Shown here in pieces: positions 36,744 to 46,400 of a DNA stretch of 64,000 bases. Made by a program: the position numbers and the translations under genes. Source of the stretch: Iningainema tapete BLCC-T55 (GTDB lineage: Bacteria; Cyanobacteriota; Cyanobacteriia; Cyanobacteriales; Nostocaceae). Within the stretch, counting starts at the first letter, position 1. Every line of letters starts with the position of its first letter. The stretch covers positions 1-64,000 of the forward strand of contig NZ_JACXAE010000040.1 of the NCBI RefSeq assembly GCF_014698965.1. The letters run 5' to 3'. Under the pieces are notes generated by a model. The model saw only the letters and a program-made list of their open reading frames with translations, was not told where the DNA came from and ran no database searches.

Positions 36744-36782
36744 CTGAGCTTCTAGCCCAGCAGAAACCATATAGGAACCTAG
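36744..36782 (+). repeat. right copy of 39-bp imperfect direct repeat
   Basis: It matches the left copy at 25622-25660 in 33 of 39 positions, same orientation. Its last bases (GAACCTAG) supply the stop codon of the truncated primase relic on the minus strand, so it marks a recombination or insertion junction. Confidence 0.7.
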
Positions 36783-37320
36783 ATGTAGCGACCTGTAATA
36801 CGTACCCTTTCAGTTTCTGGCAGCTGTTCCTGAATCGCCAAAGCTATCTCATTAAGAGCATCATCACTATCATAAGCCGCTATCACTTTTGGGATGGTTC
36901 TCAAGTATTTCACAGGTAAGCTCTTGGCACTATCAGCTGCTAGATACATGGTCTTTTGTTGTGGGATTCCTTCTATTGTTGCTAGTGACAGGGCATCAAT
37001 GGGGGATTTTGTTAGCACAACTCGCTGGATTTCATCATCAGGCAAGCCACCCAATCTGAGATAGAACCAACCATCTGCACGTTTGATGCTACGAGGTATC
37101 CCATGAAGGTGTTGTCTTTCCCCCTGGTTCCTCGCAAGAATGTTCCGTAGTTTCTCCCGCGAGTGATCGCATTCCGAATACGGCATTTTGGTTGGAGTCA
37201 GCATAAACCAAACCCTGGTTATGGAGGGCTTGCACCATTTCTTTTGGCAATCGGCGTTGTTGGCTGAGGTATTGCTGTACTGCAAGCCACTGACCAATAC
37301 GGTTCGGTTAAGCTCAAAAC
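36779..37320 (-). pseudogene. remnant of DUF3991/TOPRIM primase-like gene
   Basis: The 3' part (GWFYLRLGGLPDDEIQRVVL, then TKSPIDALSLATIEG and KVIAAYDSDDALNEIA) is a TOPRIM domain. Upstream, in another frame, QYLSQQRRLPKEMVQALHNQ and GLVYADSNQNAVFGMRSLAG are the DUF3991 part of the same protein. At least one frame shift separates them, and the C-terminus stops early (GRYI) inside the 39-bp repeat. The 213-aa track ORF mixes true and false frames. The intact protein would be a plasmid primase/relaxase-associated TOPRIM protein; this copy is dead. Confidence 0.75.
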
Positions 37321-37361
37321 CAGGTAAACTGAAGTATGTCCCCAACGTGTACTGAGAACAA

Positions 37362-37545
37362 ATGCAACTCAAAGAATTCTCACCGCAACTACCTGTGGTC
37401 GAATCAGGTACAGTACTCAAAGATGCGCGAAACTGCTATTCCTTCAGTTACTATTGAACAAGCAATTAGTGACACACATAGTCATCAAGAGCGAAAACGA
37501 GCTTTACCATCACATCTAGTCATCTGTCTCATCATCGCTGTGAAG
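37362..37545 (+). pseudogene. 5' fragment of IS4-type transposase
   Basis: ATG 37362 opens MQLKEFSPQLPVVESGTVLKDA, then a frame shift near 37415 leads to ETAIPSVTIEQAI followed by QERKRALPSHLVICLIIA, which is the N-terminal domain of IS4-family transposases. The match ends abruptly. The catalytic DDE part is absent, so this is a scar. Confidence 0.65.
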
Positions 37546-37577
37546 TTGTTAGTGAAGTCAGTCGAAACCTTAGTCTT

Positions 37578-37757
37578 ATGCTCAGGGAAATTGATGAATT
37601 CATGGATAGCAATGATTATGATGTGCAGCCTGAAGTTAGTAGAATGAATGTGATTAAATACCTTTGCAAGTTAAGTGAAAAACTTCAAGAAACAGGTTTT
37701 GCATCTGAGAAATCACCTATTATTCAAGAGCTTGAAAAGTTAACTCAAATAGACTAA
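37578..37757 (+). CDS. small hypothetical ORF fused to IS4 scar
   Basis: 59 aa from ATG 37578: MLREIDEFMDSNDYDVQ, then VIKYLCKLSEKLQETG and a C-terminal IIQELEKLTQID. The same frame is open further upstream, so it may be the 3' end of a gene cut by the IS4 remnant. It is helical and acidic, with no family recognised. Too short for the track. Confidence 0.35.
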   Translation: MLREIDEFMDSNDYDVQPEVSRMNVIKYLCKLSEKLQETGFASEKSPIIQELEKLTQID

Positions 37758-37967
37758 TGATAGCAACGCTTTTAAAGCAAGTGCAATTTACGGTATTGGA
37801 AATTTCTTTTTATACATAAAGGCGTGCCTACCTCTACAGTGTAACCGCCAATATTAATCTTTTAAGCTACTAACACTCGTAAAATTGAAGTGCGTGAATT
37901 AGGCTATTCATTCAACGTACCCAGTTGGGCGCGTGTAGTGATAAGTGGAAATAACGGTTAAGAATTT

Positions 37968-38810
37968 TTAGCGGTTAAGTTGTTTTTTGTTGCTGTAACT
38001 AGGAAAGACTATAGTTTGAGATGGAGTAAGTTGAATGTAATAATTTGGGTTAGCTGGATTCGGGTTCAATATAGTTCGGTGTGACGGTGCTTCACGAACT
38101 TCAATTGGGGATTTTTCAAGTCCCAGTTGTCCTAAAGATGAAACCACGGATAACGGCAGGTTGACACTCTGGGCAGCTTTGGGAATTGGCGTTGTGTTCC
38201 GTGCCAATGCCAAAAATTCACGCACTTTAAAGACAACCGGGTCGTTGTTAGCAGTATAGCCTGAGGCGATCGCAACTTGTAAACCCCGTTCAATGTCGCT
38301 AAGCGTTGCAACTTGGTTACTTCCTACCAGCCAAGTTTGTTCGACTCCAGGAGTTATCGGGGATATAGAAATGCCACTGTAAGTGGGTGTGCCAGAGCTT
38401 TGAACAATATTGAAAGTATACAGGTGTTGTTGTCCATCTGGAGTGCGGGTTTTGATAGACAAATTAGTTATCAATGTTGAAGTAGCGCCTGGGAAGCGCA
38501 ACGGCTTAATCACCTTTAAAAACACGGTTTTTGCCTGATTACTGCTAAGTTCAGCATCAGTGTTGTAAACAGTGCGTGAAGGATCTGCTATTAAAATGTA
38601 AGTAATGACTTCGTTGGTTTGGGAAAAATCAATAGCCGTGGAACGACCAGACCAAACTGGTACGTCTGTAGTATTTGCTACTGCTGCCTCTTGCCCAATG
38701 ATGCGCAAAGCTGGTGTTTTTGCCAGTGTGCGCAACGGGGAAAGTACTGTAGCAGTTGTTGTTAACGAAGAAAAAGCGCACGCAAGTAAGATAGTTTTTA
38801 ATTTTTTCAT
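37968..38810 (-). CDS. T4SS outer-membrane-complex protein, VirB9/TrbG-like
   Basis: 280 aa. A signal peptide (MKKLKTILLACAFSSLTTTATVLS) leads into a beta-rich domain: AIDFSQTNEVITYILIADPS, KTVFLKVIKPLRF, then LITNLSIKTRTPDGQQHLYTFN. This fits VirB9/TraK/TrbG proteins that pair with VirB10 in the channel cap. It is the last gene of the leftward T4SS operon, 32 bp after the VirB10-like gene. Sequence similarity alone would be weak; position and secretion signal support it. Confidence 0.65.
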   Translation of the reverse strand: MKKLKTILLACAFSSLTTTATVLSPLRTLAKTPALRIIGQEAAVANTTDVPVWSGRSTAIDFSQTNEVITYILIADPSRTVYNTDAELSSNQAKTVFLKVIKPLRFPGATSTLITNLSIKTRTPDGQQHLYTFNIVQSSGTPTYSGISISPITPGVEQTWLVGSNQVATLSDIERGLQVAIASGYTANNDPVVFKVREFLALARNTTPIPKAAQSVNLPLSVVSSLGQLGLEKSPIEVREAPSHRTILNPNPANPNYYIQLTPSQTIVFPSYSNKKQLNR

Positions 38811-38842
38811 CTGTCCTTCCCTTCAGGTAACTTCCGTTATGA

Positions 38843-40633
38843 CTACCGACGCACACGTAGAAAGCTGTTGACAAAAACGGAAACCTTAGTTCCTTCTGGT
38901 ACAACAGCTACATTCTGTCTACTGAGCATTTCCTTTACTGCTTGATCTGAGCGTCGCGCTAGGCGTGAGCCTGTCACTTTAAAGAACCCTTCCAACGCCG
39001 CTGCCAAAACATTGGGGTTACTTGTAGTAGTAACTGTGGTTTGGCTCAAGCCAAAAGAAGATGACGAACTGGATGATTGAGTACGAGGTTGATTGATGAT
39101 TTCTCCAACTCTTCCCAAACTACTAAGCACTCCGACTAACAAATCTTGTTTGGCGATTTCAGAACCTTGATCAAATAGTCCTTGAGCAATTAACGGCTGA
39201 TTATTGTTCCCGCGAATCAACAGGTTGCCTGGAGGTATTGCTTCTTGCCGGATACGCCCTTGTGAATCTGGGTAAACCAGTGCCACAACCAAAACGTTTA
39301 CCAATTTATTACCTCGGTTTACAGACTCTACCTGAGTAACTAAGATAGTGCCAGTTGGTAGAGCTACACTACCATCAGTTGCCAGCATATCTTCAGTCAA
39401 CTGAATAGCAAACCTTCCATTTGTAGGGCTTTTATCGCTTTCATCCCAAAGCATCGGTACAACGACTTGTGCGTTAACAGAAGTGGCGATCGCCACTTCT
39501 AAGTCAGAGGAAGATGTTTCATCACTATTACTGTTTTGATCAACCTGGGATCGACTGAGAATTCCCATTTCTCCATCTGTCATTCCAGTAGTATCGGTTG
39601 CTGTTGGATTGTTATTAGCTGAGGTGTAACCAATGGAAACAGTTGGAATGCCTTGCTGTGTACTTTGTTGTTGCGTTCTTGTAGGGGTAGGGCTTGCATT
39701 GTTTTGAGTAGAAACTGCTGTTGGCGAAGCTGGAAGATTTGCTATGGTTGGTGCAGTGGTTGAAAATGTAGCAGAAGAATTAGCACTCCTCTGTGTAGTT
39801 GGTTGTCCTTCGCTATTCGATGCCGTTTCTCGCATGGTTAACCCGCGAGTTTGCCCCAAAGAAGCCAACTGGCTCCACCGTTCAAAAGGATCTACAGTCG
39901 GACTCGGCTTTGGTGTAGGTGTCGGGGGTGCAGGTGCAGGCTGTGTAGGCTGTATAGGTCGTGTAGCTTGTAATACTGGTTGCGGTGGTGGAGAGAATGG
40001 TTGACGAACGAAAACTGTCCTGGGTGGAGGAGAAACTGTAGGAGTTTGACGGACTGGGCGTGGAGGCGGAGGAGTTTTAGCGACTGGAGATGGAGAAGCT
40101 TGGGGCTTGGTGGGCGTAGAACGTTGTTTCTGTACCTCTGGTTTAGTTTCCAGTTGTCGTCGTTGATCTTGAAAAGCTAACTTGCCTTTAAGTTCAGCAG
40201 ATTCGTCTTCTAATGGTGTGGGAGTTGGTGAAGGAGAAGATTTAGATGCTTGTTGACGTGCAGGCTTAGGAGCAAGGAATCCAAACCAAACGAATCCCAC
40301 TACTCCCATGATGGCAGCTGTTCCTGCCAGAACTAATCCCATGCGAACACTTGGTTTTTCTGAAGTTGAACGCTCTTCTGGTTCTTCTTCGTCTTGTTTA
40401 ATGCGGTATTCCTTTGTAAGTAACTCAGTCAGGTCATCGTTATATCCAGCTAGTTCTTTTTCGTCTTCCAAAGTGATTTCGTCTTTATTAATACCCGAAT
40501 TTCCTGCTTCTTCTAATTTTTTTTCAGACTCATTAGCAGAGCCATTAAAACTGTTAGATGGAGTTAGTGGACTGCTAATTTCATCAGGTTCGTTGTCTAA
40601 TTCGTACTTTTCTTGTGATGCTTTAGTGTTCAT
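38843..40633 (-). CDS. T4SS VirB10/TrbI-like protein
   Basis: 596 aa. A cytoplasmic acidic N-terminus is followed by one transmembrane helix at about 98-115 (LVLAGTAAIMGVVGFVWF), a long Pro/Thr/Gln-rich periplasmic stretch (about 120-345), and a C-terminal beta-barrel: FAIQLTEDMLATDGSVALPT, GTILVTQVESV, IPPGNLLIRG. This is the classic TrbI/VirB10 plan of a protein spanning both membranes and transmitting energy status to the channel. The C-terminal segment SRLARRSDQAVKEML and VPEGTKVSVFV closes the barrel domain. It sits between VirB8-like and VirB9-like genes. Confidence 0.88.
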   Translation of the reverse strand: MNTKASQEKYELDNEPDEISSPLTPSNSFNGSANESEKKLEEAGNSGINKDEITLEDEKELAGYNDDLTELLTKEYRIKQDEEEPEERSTSEKPSVRMGLVLAGTAAIMGVVGFVWFGFLAPKPARQQASKSSPSPTPTPLEDESAELKGKLAFQDQRRQLETKPEVQKQRSTPTKPQASPSPVAKTPPPPRPVRQTPTVSPPPRTVFVRQPFSPPPQPVLQATRPIQPTQPAPAPPTPTPKPSPTVDPFERWSQLASLGQTRGLTMRETASNSEGQPTTQRSANSSATFSTTAPTIANLPASPTAVSTQNNASPTPTRTQQQSTQQGIPTVSIGYTSANNNPTATDTTGMTDGEMGILSRSQVDQNSNSDETSSSDLEVAIATSVNAQVVVPMLWDESDKSPTNGRFAIQLTEDMLATDGSVALPTGTILVTQVESVNRGNKLVNVLVVALVYPDSQGRIRQEAIPPGNLLIRGNNNQPLIAQGLFDQGSEIAKQDLLVGVLSSLGRVGEIINQPRTQSSSSSSSFGLSQTTVTTTSNPNVLAAALEGFFKVTGSRLARRSDQAVKEMLSRQNVAVVPEGTKVSVFVNSFLRVRR

Positions 40634-40646
40634 ATCATTATGTGTA

Positions 40647-41363
40647 TTATTTGGGAATAAATTCAGTTATTCTGGTGATTTCTAGCCCTGCTGAGCGAAT
40701 TTCATAAACTTTCTGCTCAAAGGCTGAAGCTTTTTGTCCTAAAGGAGATTTTTGAATTTCAACTGCTTTCAGCCGGAACGTTCTATTAAAGGGAATTCTT
40801 TCATCTGTTCCTGAAGTGCGGTCAACAAGAAGTCGTGTTGCTATCATGTCAACTTCCCATTCCCCTTGCCGAATTTCTCGCGGCTCAGAGAGGTAAGAAA
40901 TGATTACTGTGGAGCGCAGCTTACCAGAGAAAACAATAGAAGGAACTAATTCAGCAATTTCTGAAAGTGCTGCTTTGGCAAACTTTGGTTCAAGTAGTAA
41001 GGAGGCAAAATAGGCACTGGTAGGGATTTTTTTTCTACTTCCTACACGCACACCATTATCTGTTTCGTTAGTACCGGGGATTTTATTATCCCAATTAAAT
41101 GTTAGTTCAGTCCATGTTCTAACTGTATTTTGGATAACAGATGGATAACGCCAGTAGCGCTCTCTTTCAGAAACAACTAAGGTTTCACCGTTTACTAACT
41201 GCACGAAGGTTGTTTTCTTCGCAGCCAGCGTGTTTATCCGGAAAGAAACGAACAAAATAAAGATGAAAATTAAAGCATTAAATCCTGTCAAAGCTACAAA
41301 ACATAATGGCAATAAATTTTTTGAATCAGGTAAAAGTGGAGTTTTAAATCGTTGAATTTTCAT
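40647..41363 (-). CDS. T4SS VirB8/TraE-like inner-membrane protein
   Basis: 238 aa with one N-terminal transmembrane helix (LLPLCFVALTGFNALIFIFI, about 18-37) and a periplasmic domain of about 190 aa compatible with the NTF2-like VirB8/TraE fold (VRTWTELTFNWDNKIPG, VDMIATRLLVDRTSG, RTFRLKAVEI). VirB8 proteins are assembly scaffolds of the inner-membrane complex. Operon position between VirB6-like and VirB10-like genes supports the call. Sequence conservation in this family is low, so the evidence is mainly topology and context. Confidence 0.7.
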   Translation of the reverse strand: MKIQRFKTPLLPDSKNLLPLCFVALTGFNALIFIFILFVSFRINTLAAKKTTFVQLVNGETLVVSERERYWRYPSVIQNTVRTWTELTFNWDNKIPGTNETDNGVRVGSRKKIPTSAYFASLLLEPKFAKAALSEIAELVPSIVFSGKLRSTVIISYLSEPREIRQGEWEVDMIATRLLVDRTSGTDERIPFNRTFRLKAVEIQKSPLGQKASAFEQKVYEIRSAGLEITRITEFIPK

Positions 41364-41377
41364 GCCATTAATTATTG

Positions 41378-41716
41378 TTAACTCTTAATAACTAGGTTTG
41401 TAACTGAGCCGATGGCGTTGCTGAAAACATCGATTAACTGCTTAACATTTGACGAGATTCCGTTGTAGAGAGCAATTCCACCACCGCCAGCAACTAGGAC
41501 AGCTAGAATGGGTGCGAAAATGCTAAGGAAGAATAAAAAGGCTACATCAGAAGCGAGTTCTGCGCCAGATTTTACAAGGACAACAGCTGCTAAACCAACG
41601 ATGATGTTGTACCCTAACTGAATACCAAATAAACTTAAAAAGCCAGTTGCCCAAGCCCAAATTGGACGACCTTGAAGGGGAAGTATTGACATACCCATTG
41701 CAATTGGCGAAAACAA
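41378..41716 (-). CDS. C-terminal part of VirB6/TrbL-like membrane protein (after in-frame TAG)
   Basis: 112 aa in the track, beginning at a TTG. Hydrophobic with at least two or three membrane helices (WAWATGFLSLFGIQLGYNII, VAFLFFLSIFAPILAVLVAGG). The same reading frame is open upstream for 14 more codons (AFVNILEAALLLTA) back to a TAG that ends the preceding ORF. There is no convincing ribosome site for an independent start. I read it as the 3' half of one polytopic VirB6/TrbL-type protein of about 372 aa. It may be untranslated, made by readthrough, or reinitiated. Confidence 0.6.
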   Translation of the reverse strand: MFSPIAMGMSILPLQGRPIWAWATGFLSLFGIQLGYNIIVGLAAVVLVKSGAELASDVAFLFFLSIFAPILAVLVAGGGGIALYNGISSNVKQLIDVFSNAIGSVTNLVIKS

Positions 41717-41758
41717 TGCTGTTAGCAGTAGTGCTGCTTCGAGTATGTTGACAAAAGC

Positions 41759-42496
41759 CTACTGTAAACTGTAGAGAATAAAGCGGATGATTGGTATAGC
41801 TGATTCTCTAAAAACTCCTCCGGGATCTGTTGTCAGTCTCACTGCATCTCTAGCAGCACCTATTACTGACCTATCTATTAAAAAATCCGCAAACTGTCGT
41901 AGAGGTTCGAGTGGTCCTTTGCTTTGTTCTTCAGCCCGTTTAACAATCTCTTGAACTTGTGACTGTTTTGACTCCCAACATTCAATTAATTCTTGTCCAA
42001 CTTTTCCTCTGCATTCGCTGTAGACGTTTTCTATCTGCTGTTTGGCGATGTTGCTAATTGTGACCTTGGCGATCGCATTCTTAAACGTGAGTTCCCCTAA
42101 TTGTGCTTGAAGAACTTTCTGTACTTGCTGGTATCCAAAGCTTCTGGCAAAGGTAACAGTTTGTGATAATAAATTACCGTTACCGCCCAGAAATAAAGTA
42201 ATCACAACTGGCCAAACAAACATTGCCATTAGTTCTGACCAAGATTGCTTTTCAACAATTTCCCGACCTGAAGTTAAAGTTAAGAAGACAATGCTGCCCC
42301 CTGCTAAAGTTAAACCAAGCCGGACTAGACCAATCCACAAGCCGGAATCTAACGGTTGAAGTATAGTTATCCAAAGACCATTCCAGGCTTCAGAAGTACT
42401 CCGAGCTAAATCAATTGAGCTAGAAACTATCTCAAATGCATCCCCTTCTCCACCCGTCTGAGGATAGGTAAATGTTTGTGCTAAGAAGTGCAACAT
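41759..42496 (-). CDS. N-terminal part of VirB6/TrbL-like membrane protein, ends at in-frame TAG
   Basis: 245 aa. Membrane segments at about 52-72 (LWIGLVRLGLTLAGGSIVFL) and 90-105 (FVWPVVITLFLGG), then a soluble helical loop rich in Gln, Glu and Lys with two Cys, then AIPIIRFILYSLQ and TAG. The frame continues beyond the stop with hydrophobic AFVNILEAALLLTALF. A Trp TGG to TAG change would explain it. VirB6/TrbL proteins form part of the inner-membrane channel. The gene follows the VirB5-like gene with a 95-bp gap containing a hairpin. Confidence 0.65.
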   Translation of the reverse strand: MLHFLAQTFTYPQTGGEGDAFEIVSSSIDLARSTSEAWNGLWITILQPLDSGLWIGLVRLGLTLAGGSIVFLTLTSGREIVEKQSWSELMAMFVWPVVITLFLGGNGNLLSQTVTFARSFGYQQVQKVLQAQLGELTFKNAIAKVTISNIAKQQIENVYSECRGKVGQELIECWESKQSQVQEIVKRAEEQSKGPLEPLRQFADFLIDRSVIGAARDAVRLTTDPGGVFRESAIPIIRFILYSLQ

Positions 42497-42530
42497 TGCT
42501 TTAAAACTTGCGTTCGGGATTTCAAGAATA

Positions 42531-42551
42531 GGGGAAGTCTATTGCTTCCCC
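42531..42551. repeat. hairpin between VirB5-like and VirB6-like genes
   Basis: GGGGAAG and CTTCCCC form a 7-bp stem with a 7-nt loop in the operon's largest internal gap. On the minus strand it is followed by TATTCTTG, a weak U-tract, so it could attenuate or process the transcript. On the + strand a T-rich run follows. Confidence 0.4.
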
Positions 42552-42591
42552 CTAGATTTTTTAATCAACAGAAAAAAAACCCAATGTTGGA

Positions 42592-43479
42592 TTATTGCTC
42601 GGCTTCGTCAGCACCAATCGTGCCACCGCCGGGAAGCATTAACATTCCTGCCTGTTGGCTTGCAGCATTCCCAGAGGCGGCATCTGCGCGTCTAGAGCTA
42701 GTGTTGATTGCCGCGATTTCCTTAGCTGCCTGTGCAGTTAGTACGTTACTGACTGCTCGGTCAGTTCGGGCTTGTTGAGCTTCTTTGATCAGCATTTCAT
42801 TAGTTTGAGTGTTGAGGGCGGTTTGCTGGCTGATATTCTGCATGATCCGCTGAGTAACGTCTTGATTTTTTGAGTCCTCACTCAACTGTTTGCTCTTATA
42901 AGTTGCTGTTTGCGCTGCCAATAGTTGTTGGGCGCTTCGTTCCTGGGCTTGGGTGCTAAGAGTTGCACCATTGGCGACACCAATAGCAACTGCTCGTTCA
43001 GCTTGCTTGTTGAAGTCATCTTTAATGGCATATGAACCTTCGCCACCAATTTTGTTTTCTAGTGTCTCTGAAAGTTTTGTGCCTTTGTTGTTAGCAGTTG
43101 AGGATTTCATAATGTTATCGCTCACCTGATTTAGGATTGGCACTTTAACAGCACCCAAAGTTGAAGAAAGGAGGTTATTGAGAGATCCAAACACATCGTT
43201 CTGAACAAATCCAGTTACATCGCCAATGAAATCATTGACTGACTGGATAACATTTTCAATCGGGGTAAAGTAACTGTTTCCTGTCGTTTGGTAGGCGGTT
43301 TGTGATACCATTTGTGCAATTTGCGTACTCGTTGGTGTGTTTGTTGATTGTCCAGCTTGGGTAGTCGCATCCGTCGGTTCTTGGGTCAAAGCAGCAGCGC
43401 GATCGGCATTTGTTATCACACCACTTAGGGCAAGAACAAGAGCTAAAAAAAGCACTTTTGAGGTTTTGATAAATTTCAT
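42592..43479 (-). CDS. T4SS VirB5/TrbJ-like secreted protein
   Basis: 295 aa. Signal peptide MKFIKTSKVLFLALVLALSG plus VITNADRAAA. The mature part is helical: IENVIQSVNDFIGDV, then AQERSAQQLLAAQTATYKSK and QRIMQNISQQTALNTQTNEM, and EAQQARTDRAVSNVL. VirB5/TrbJ proteins are minor pilus components with coiled-coil helices and TQTN-like segments near the end. It lies 12 bp after the VirB4 gene, in the expected position. The family is divergent, so the call leans on topology and order. Confidence 0.65.
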   Translation of the reverse strand: MKFIKTSKVLFLALVLALSGVITNADRAAALTQEPTDATTQAGQSTNTPTSTQIAQMVSQTAYQTTGNSYFTPIENVIQSVNDFIGDVTGFVQNDVFGSLNNLLSSTLGAVKVPILNQVSDNIMKSSTANNKGTKLSETLENKIGGEGSYAIKDDFNKQAERAVAIGVANGATLSTQAQERSAQQLLAAQTATYKSKQLSEDSKNQDVTQRIMQNISQQTALNTQTNEMLIKEAQQARTDRAVSNVLTAQAAKEIAAINTSSRRADAASGNAASQQAGMLMLPGGGTIGADEAEQ

Positions 43480-43491
43480 GGTTGTAATTTC

Positions 43492-46400
43492 TTAACGTGT
43501 AATAAGTTGGTCGTTTGTCTTCGTTTTTAAAGGTTCGGGTTCATTTGAATTTGACTCTCGACCAATATGTGAGAACCCTTTACCCTCTTTCACCGCTGGG
43601 ATATATTCTTGGGTGAAATGTTTTAATCCTTGAAGTTTGCCTTTGAGAGTAGGCGGGTATTTTGCCATGATGCGATCGCGGGCTTCGCGTTCGTTTTGGT
43701 TATTGGCAATGGAAGCTAACATCATCTCGCCAGGGTAAAATCTGGTTCGCCAGAAGCGTCCGCCTCTTTCAATCAGCCAGCAGGAGTAGAGGTCAGCAGC
43801 TCTGGGCAGGAAAGCTTCAGTGGCATTTCGACTGATAATATTAGGGTCGTAACCCAGGTGACGTTGGAAAGATGCTACGCCGTTTGCTGTGATGCGCCCG
43901 GTGATTCTGTAGACCATGTTTTGCATGATCTGCGAACCTGTAGCACACTGGCAGATAGTGTCGGGGTCTTGACTTAACAACAAGACAGAAATTCCATCTT
44001 TTCTCCCAGTTGCACAGAGTTCTCCTACGATTTGGGCGAAACCGTCACGACGCAGCAAAACTGAAAGTTCATCTCCAATGAACAAACTTCTTGGATGTGA
44101 AAGTGCATTTCGGATGCAAGCAGTGTGAGCGTTAATTGCCATCAAGTAAGCATCTTGTTCATTTGACAGTCCACTGAGGGCAAAGAATTTAACTGCTGGC
44201 TCAGGTGAGAAGGTGCTTGGTCTACCGATAGCTTTCCCCAAGCGGGAAGCTAATAGAGCATTTCCTTGGCTGAGAATTTGGTTGATGGCTTGTTTGTCCA
44301 ATTCTTCAAAGGACTTGAGGTCGAGTCTTTCTTTACTGCAAAAACGCAGTAGATCCTTGAGTGTAGGGATTTGCTGCCATTCAGGAGACTGCCAACCTTT
44401 CTCGAACGCTTGGTTATAGCGGGCAATGATCTCCGGATCTCTAAGGAACATATCTAGCATTTTGAGTACGATCGCATCAACCCGTTGAGCTAAGTGCGGG
44501 TTGTGGACTTTTCCAAGTGCGATCGCCACCATTGCTTTGCGAATAAACTCTTTCCAAGATTCCATTCGCCGTTCTCTTTCCGGCTTATCAAACTTTCGCA
44601 AGTCGGGGGGTTCTACCAGATTGCTTGAACCCGCCGAAATGTCATAGTATGCGCCTTGCTCACCCAAAAGTTCAATAGCTGTTTTGAACGTACTATTGCC
44701 ACCACTGCTGATATCCATTCCAACGACCGGGATATTGTTAGCGAGTGCTTCTACTGCAAAACGCCATCCCAAAACACTCTTACCTGAACCAGATTCTCCA
44801 GTAATCAAAGCGCGACTGATTTGGTCGTGAAATAAGTCGATAAAAATTGGCTTGCCTCCCCGGTCTGTGACAAATTCAACTCCTCTTTTATCTATGTCCT
44901 TTGGAACAGTTAAAGGCAGAATTCCAGTAACAGTTTCTGTGTCTAAAGTTAGTCGTCGTTCGCTGAAAAGTGAACCACTATGTAGCAGCCATTTCCAAGT
45001 TATCGGCAGACACTGCAACCAAATATCCCAAGCGATATTTCGCTCTCGGATAACTTTAGCTGTTCCAAAGCTATTACTAAGGACATTACAGGCATTGTTT
45101 AATTCAAGAGAGTCATTGCGGTAAACTAGGAAAGCCACAGCACAATGCAGTGCTTTTGCACCTTTATAAAGTCTTCGTTGTGCATCGAAGGATTCTTCTT
45201 GTTTGATTTCAGCTCCAATGTCGCGCCCTTGTCCCTTGGTTATCGCCCTAGTACTTGCTGCTTTAGATTGTTTGGCTTGACGAGCCAAGTTATCGTTAAT
45301 GATAAAGTTGTTTCCGGCGCTGATTTCAATCCATGCTTCGGTGTCGTGGACGTAGCTAGAACTCATCACTTCCCAAATCCATTTTAGTTGCTGCCTTGTA
45401 TTGATCCAACCTGTTGGTGACTCATACATAGTCAACACACCACATTCTTTGCCTTTGCCATTGAGATAGACACGGTTGTGGCTTAAGCGATGTTCTGGAC
45501 ATGAAGACCTACCTTCTTCTCCCTCAATCAAGACAGTACAAGTATGCTTTTGCGTGGTTTTGGTTTCAGTCAGTTTGAAGCCGGATGACGTTTCTTCTAG
45601 TGTTAGTATTTGTGGAATTGGTGGAGCGTCACCGCTGTTAAATCGTTTCCAAAGCCATTGCCAAAGCTCTGCTGTATTGCAAGGAGTAATTTCCAGCCCC
45701 ATTTTGGTGTTTAGCAGTAATTCCCAGCGGATGAAACCTTCATCAAATCCTTTGAGAAACAGCTTTGTATAAAACTGTTCTTTATAGAGCCGTGTGTTAC
45801 CACTAATGGAACCAAGTAACGAGTCCCCAAGATTTTTTACACCGTCAATTACCTTACCAAGAAAGTCTCTAGATTGCTGTTCGGCTTGGGCATCCGCTGT
45901 CCAAGTACAGAAGGCAATTTGTTCCCAGATTTGGCGTGTACCTTTCTGGGTTAACTGTTGAAGTCGGCGCTGCTCATTCCTAATTAGGATGGAAATCGGC
46001 TTCAGATGGGTATTGTCTGCTAATTGAGTGAGTTCTTTTTGGCGATCGCCGTCATCGCTGTAGCAACCTGTACAAAAAGTAATCTTTTCGCCGTTTGGAA
46101 TGTCTTTCATCCCTTCTTCAATAGAGGAAGCAAATTCCGAAACCTCACTTTGGAAAAGTAAATTGTGAAGTCCTTTGGTGTTAAAACCAAATACCAATTG
46201 GTATTGTGAACCATTATTGAGAAGCATTCCAGCGGCTTCTCGACCTTCTTTTTTGATTTCAACTAGGCAACAGATATGTGTTTCATCTTGAAAGGGCATA
46301 AACTTGCTCTTGCCTCCTTGTTGATTCGGTACAATTTTTGGCTTGAGCTTTGCTCGAAAAAGTTGCGAGTTCTTGTGCTGCTTTAAAGCCTGTTGGCGAT

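Noticed and set aside
37336-37647. 103-aa + strand ORF taken as one protein
   Set aside because: It mixes the IS4 transposase N-terminus with out-of-frame sequence on both sides.
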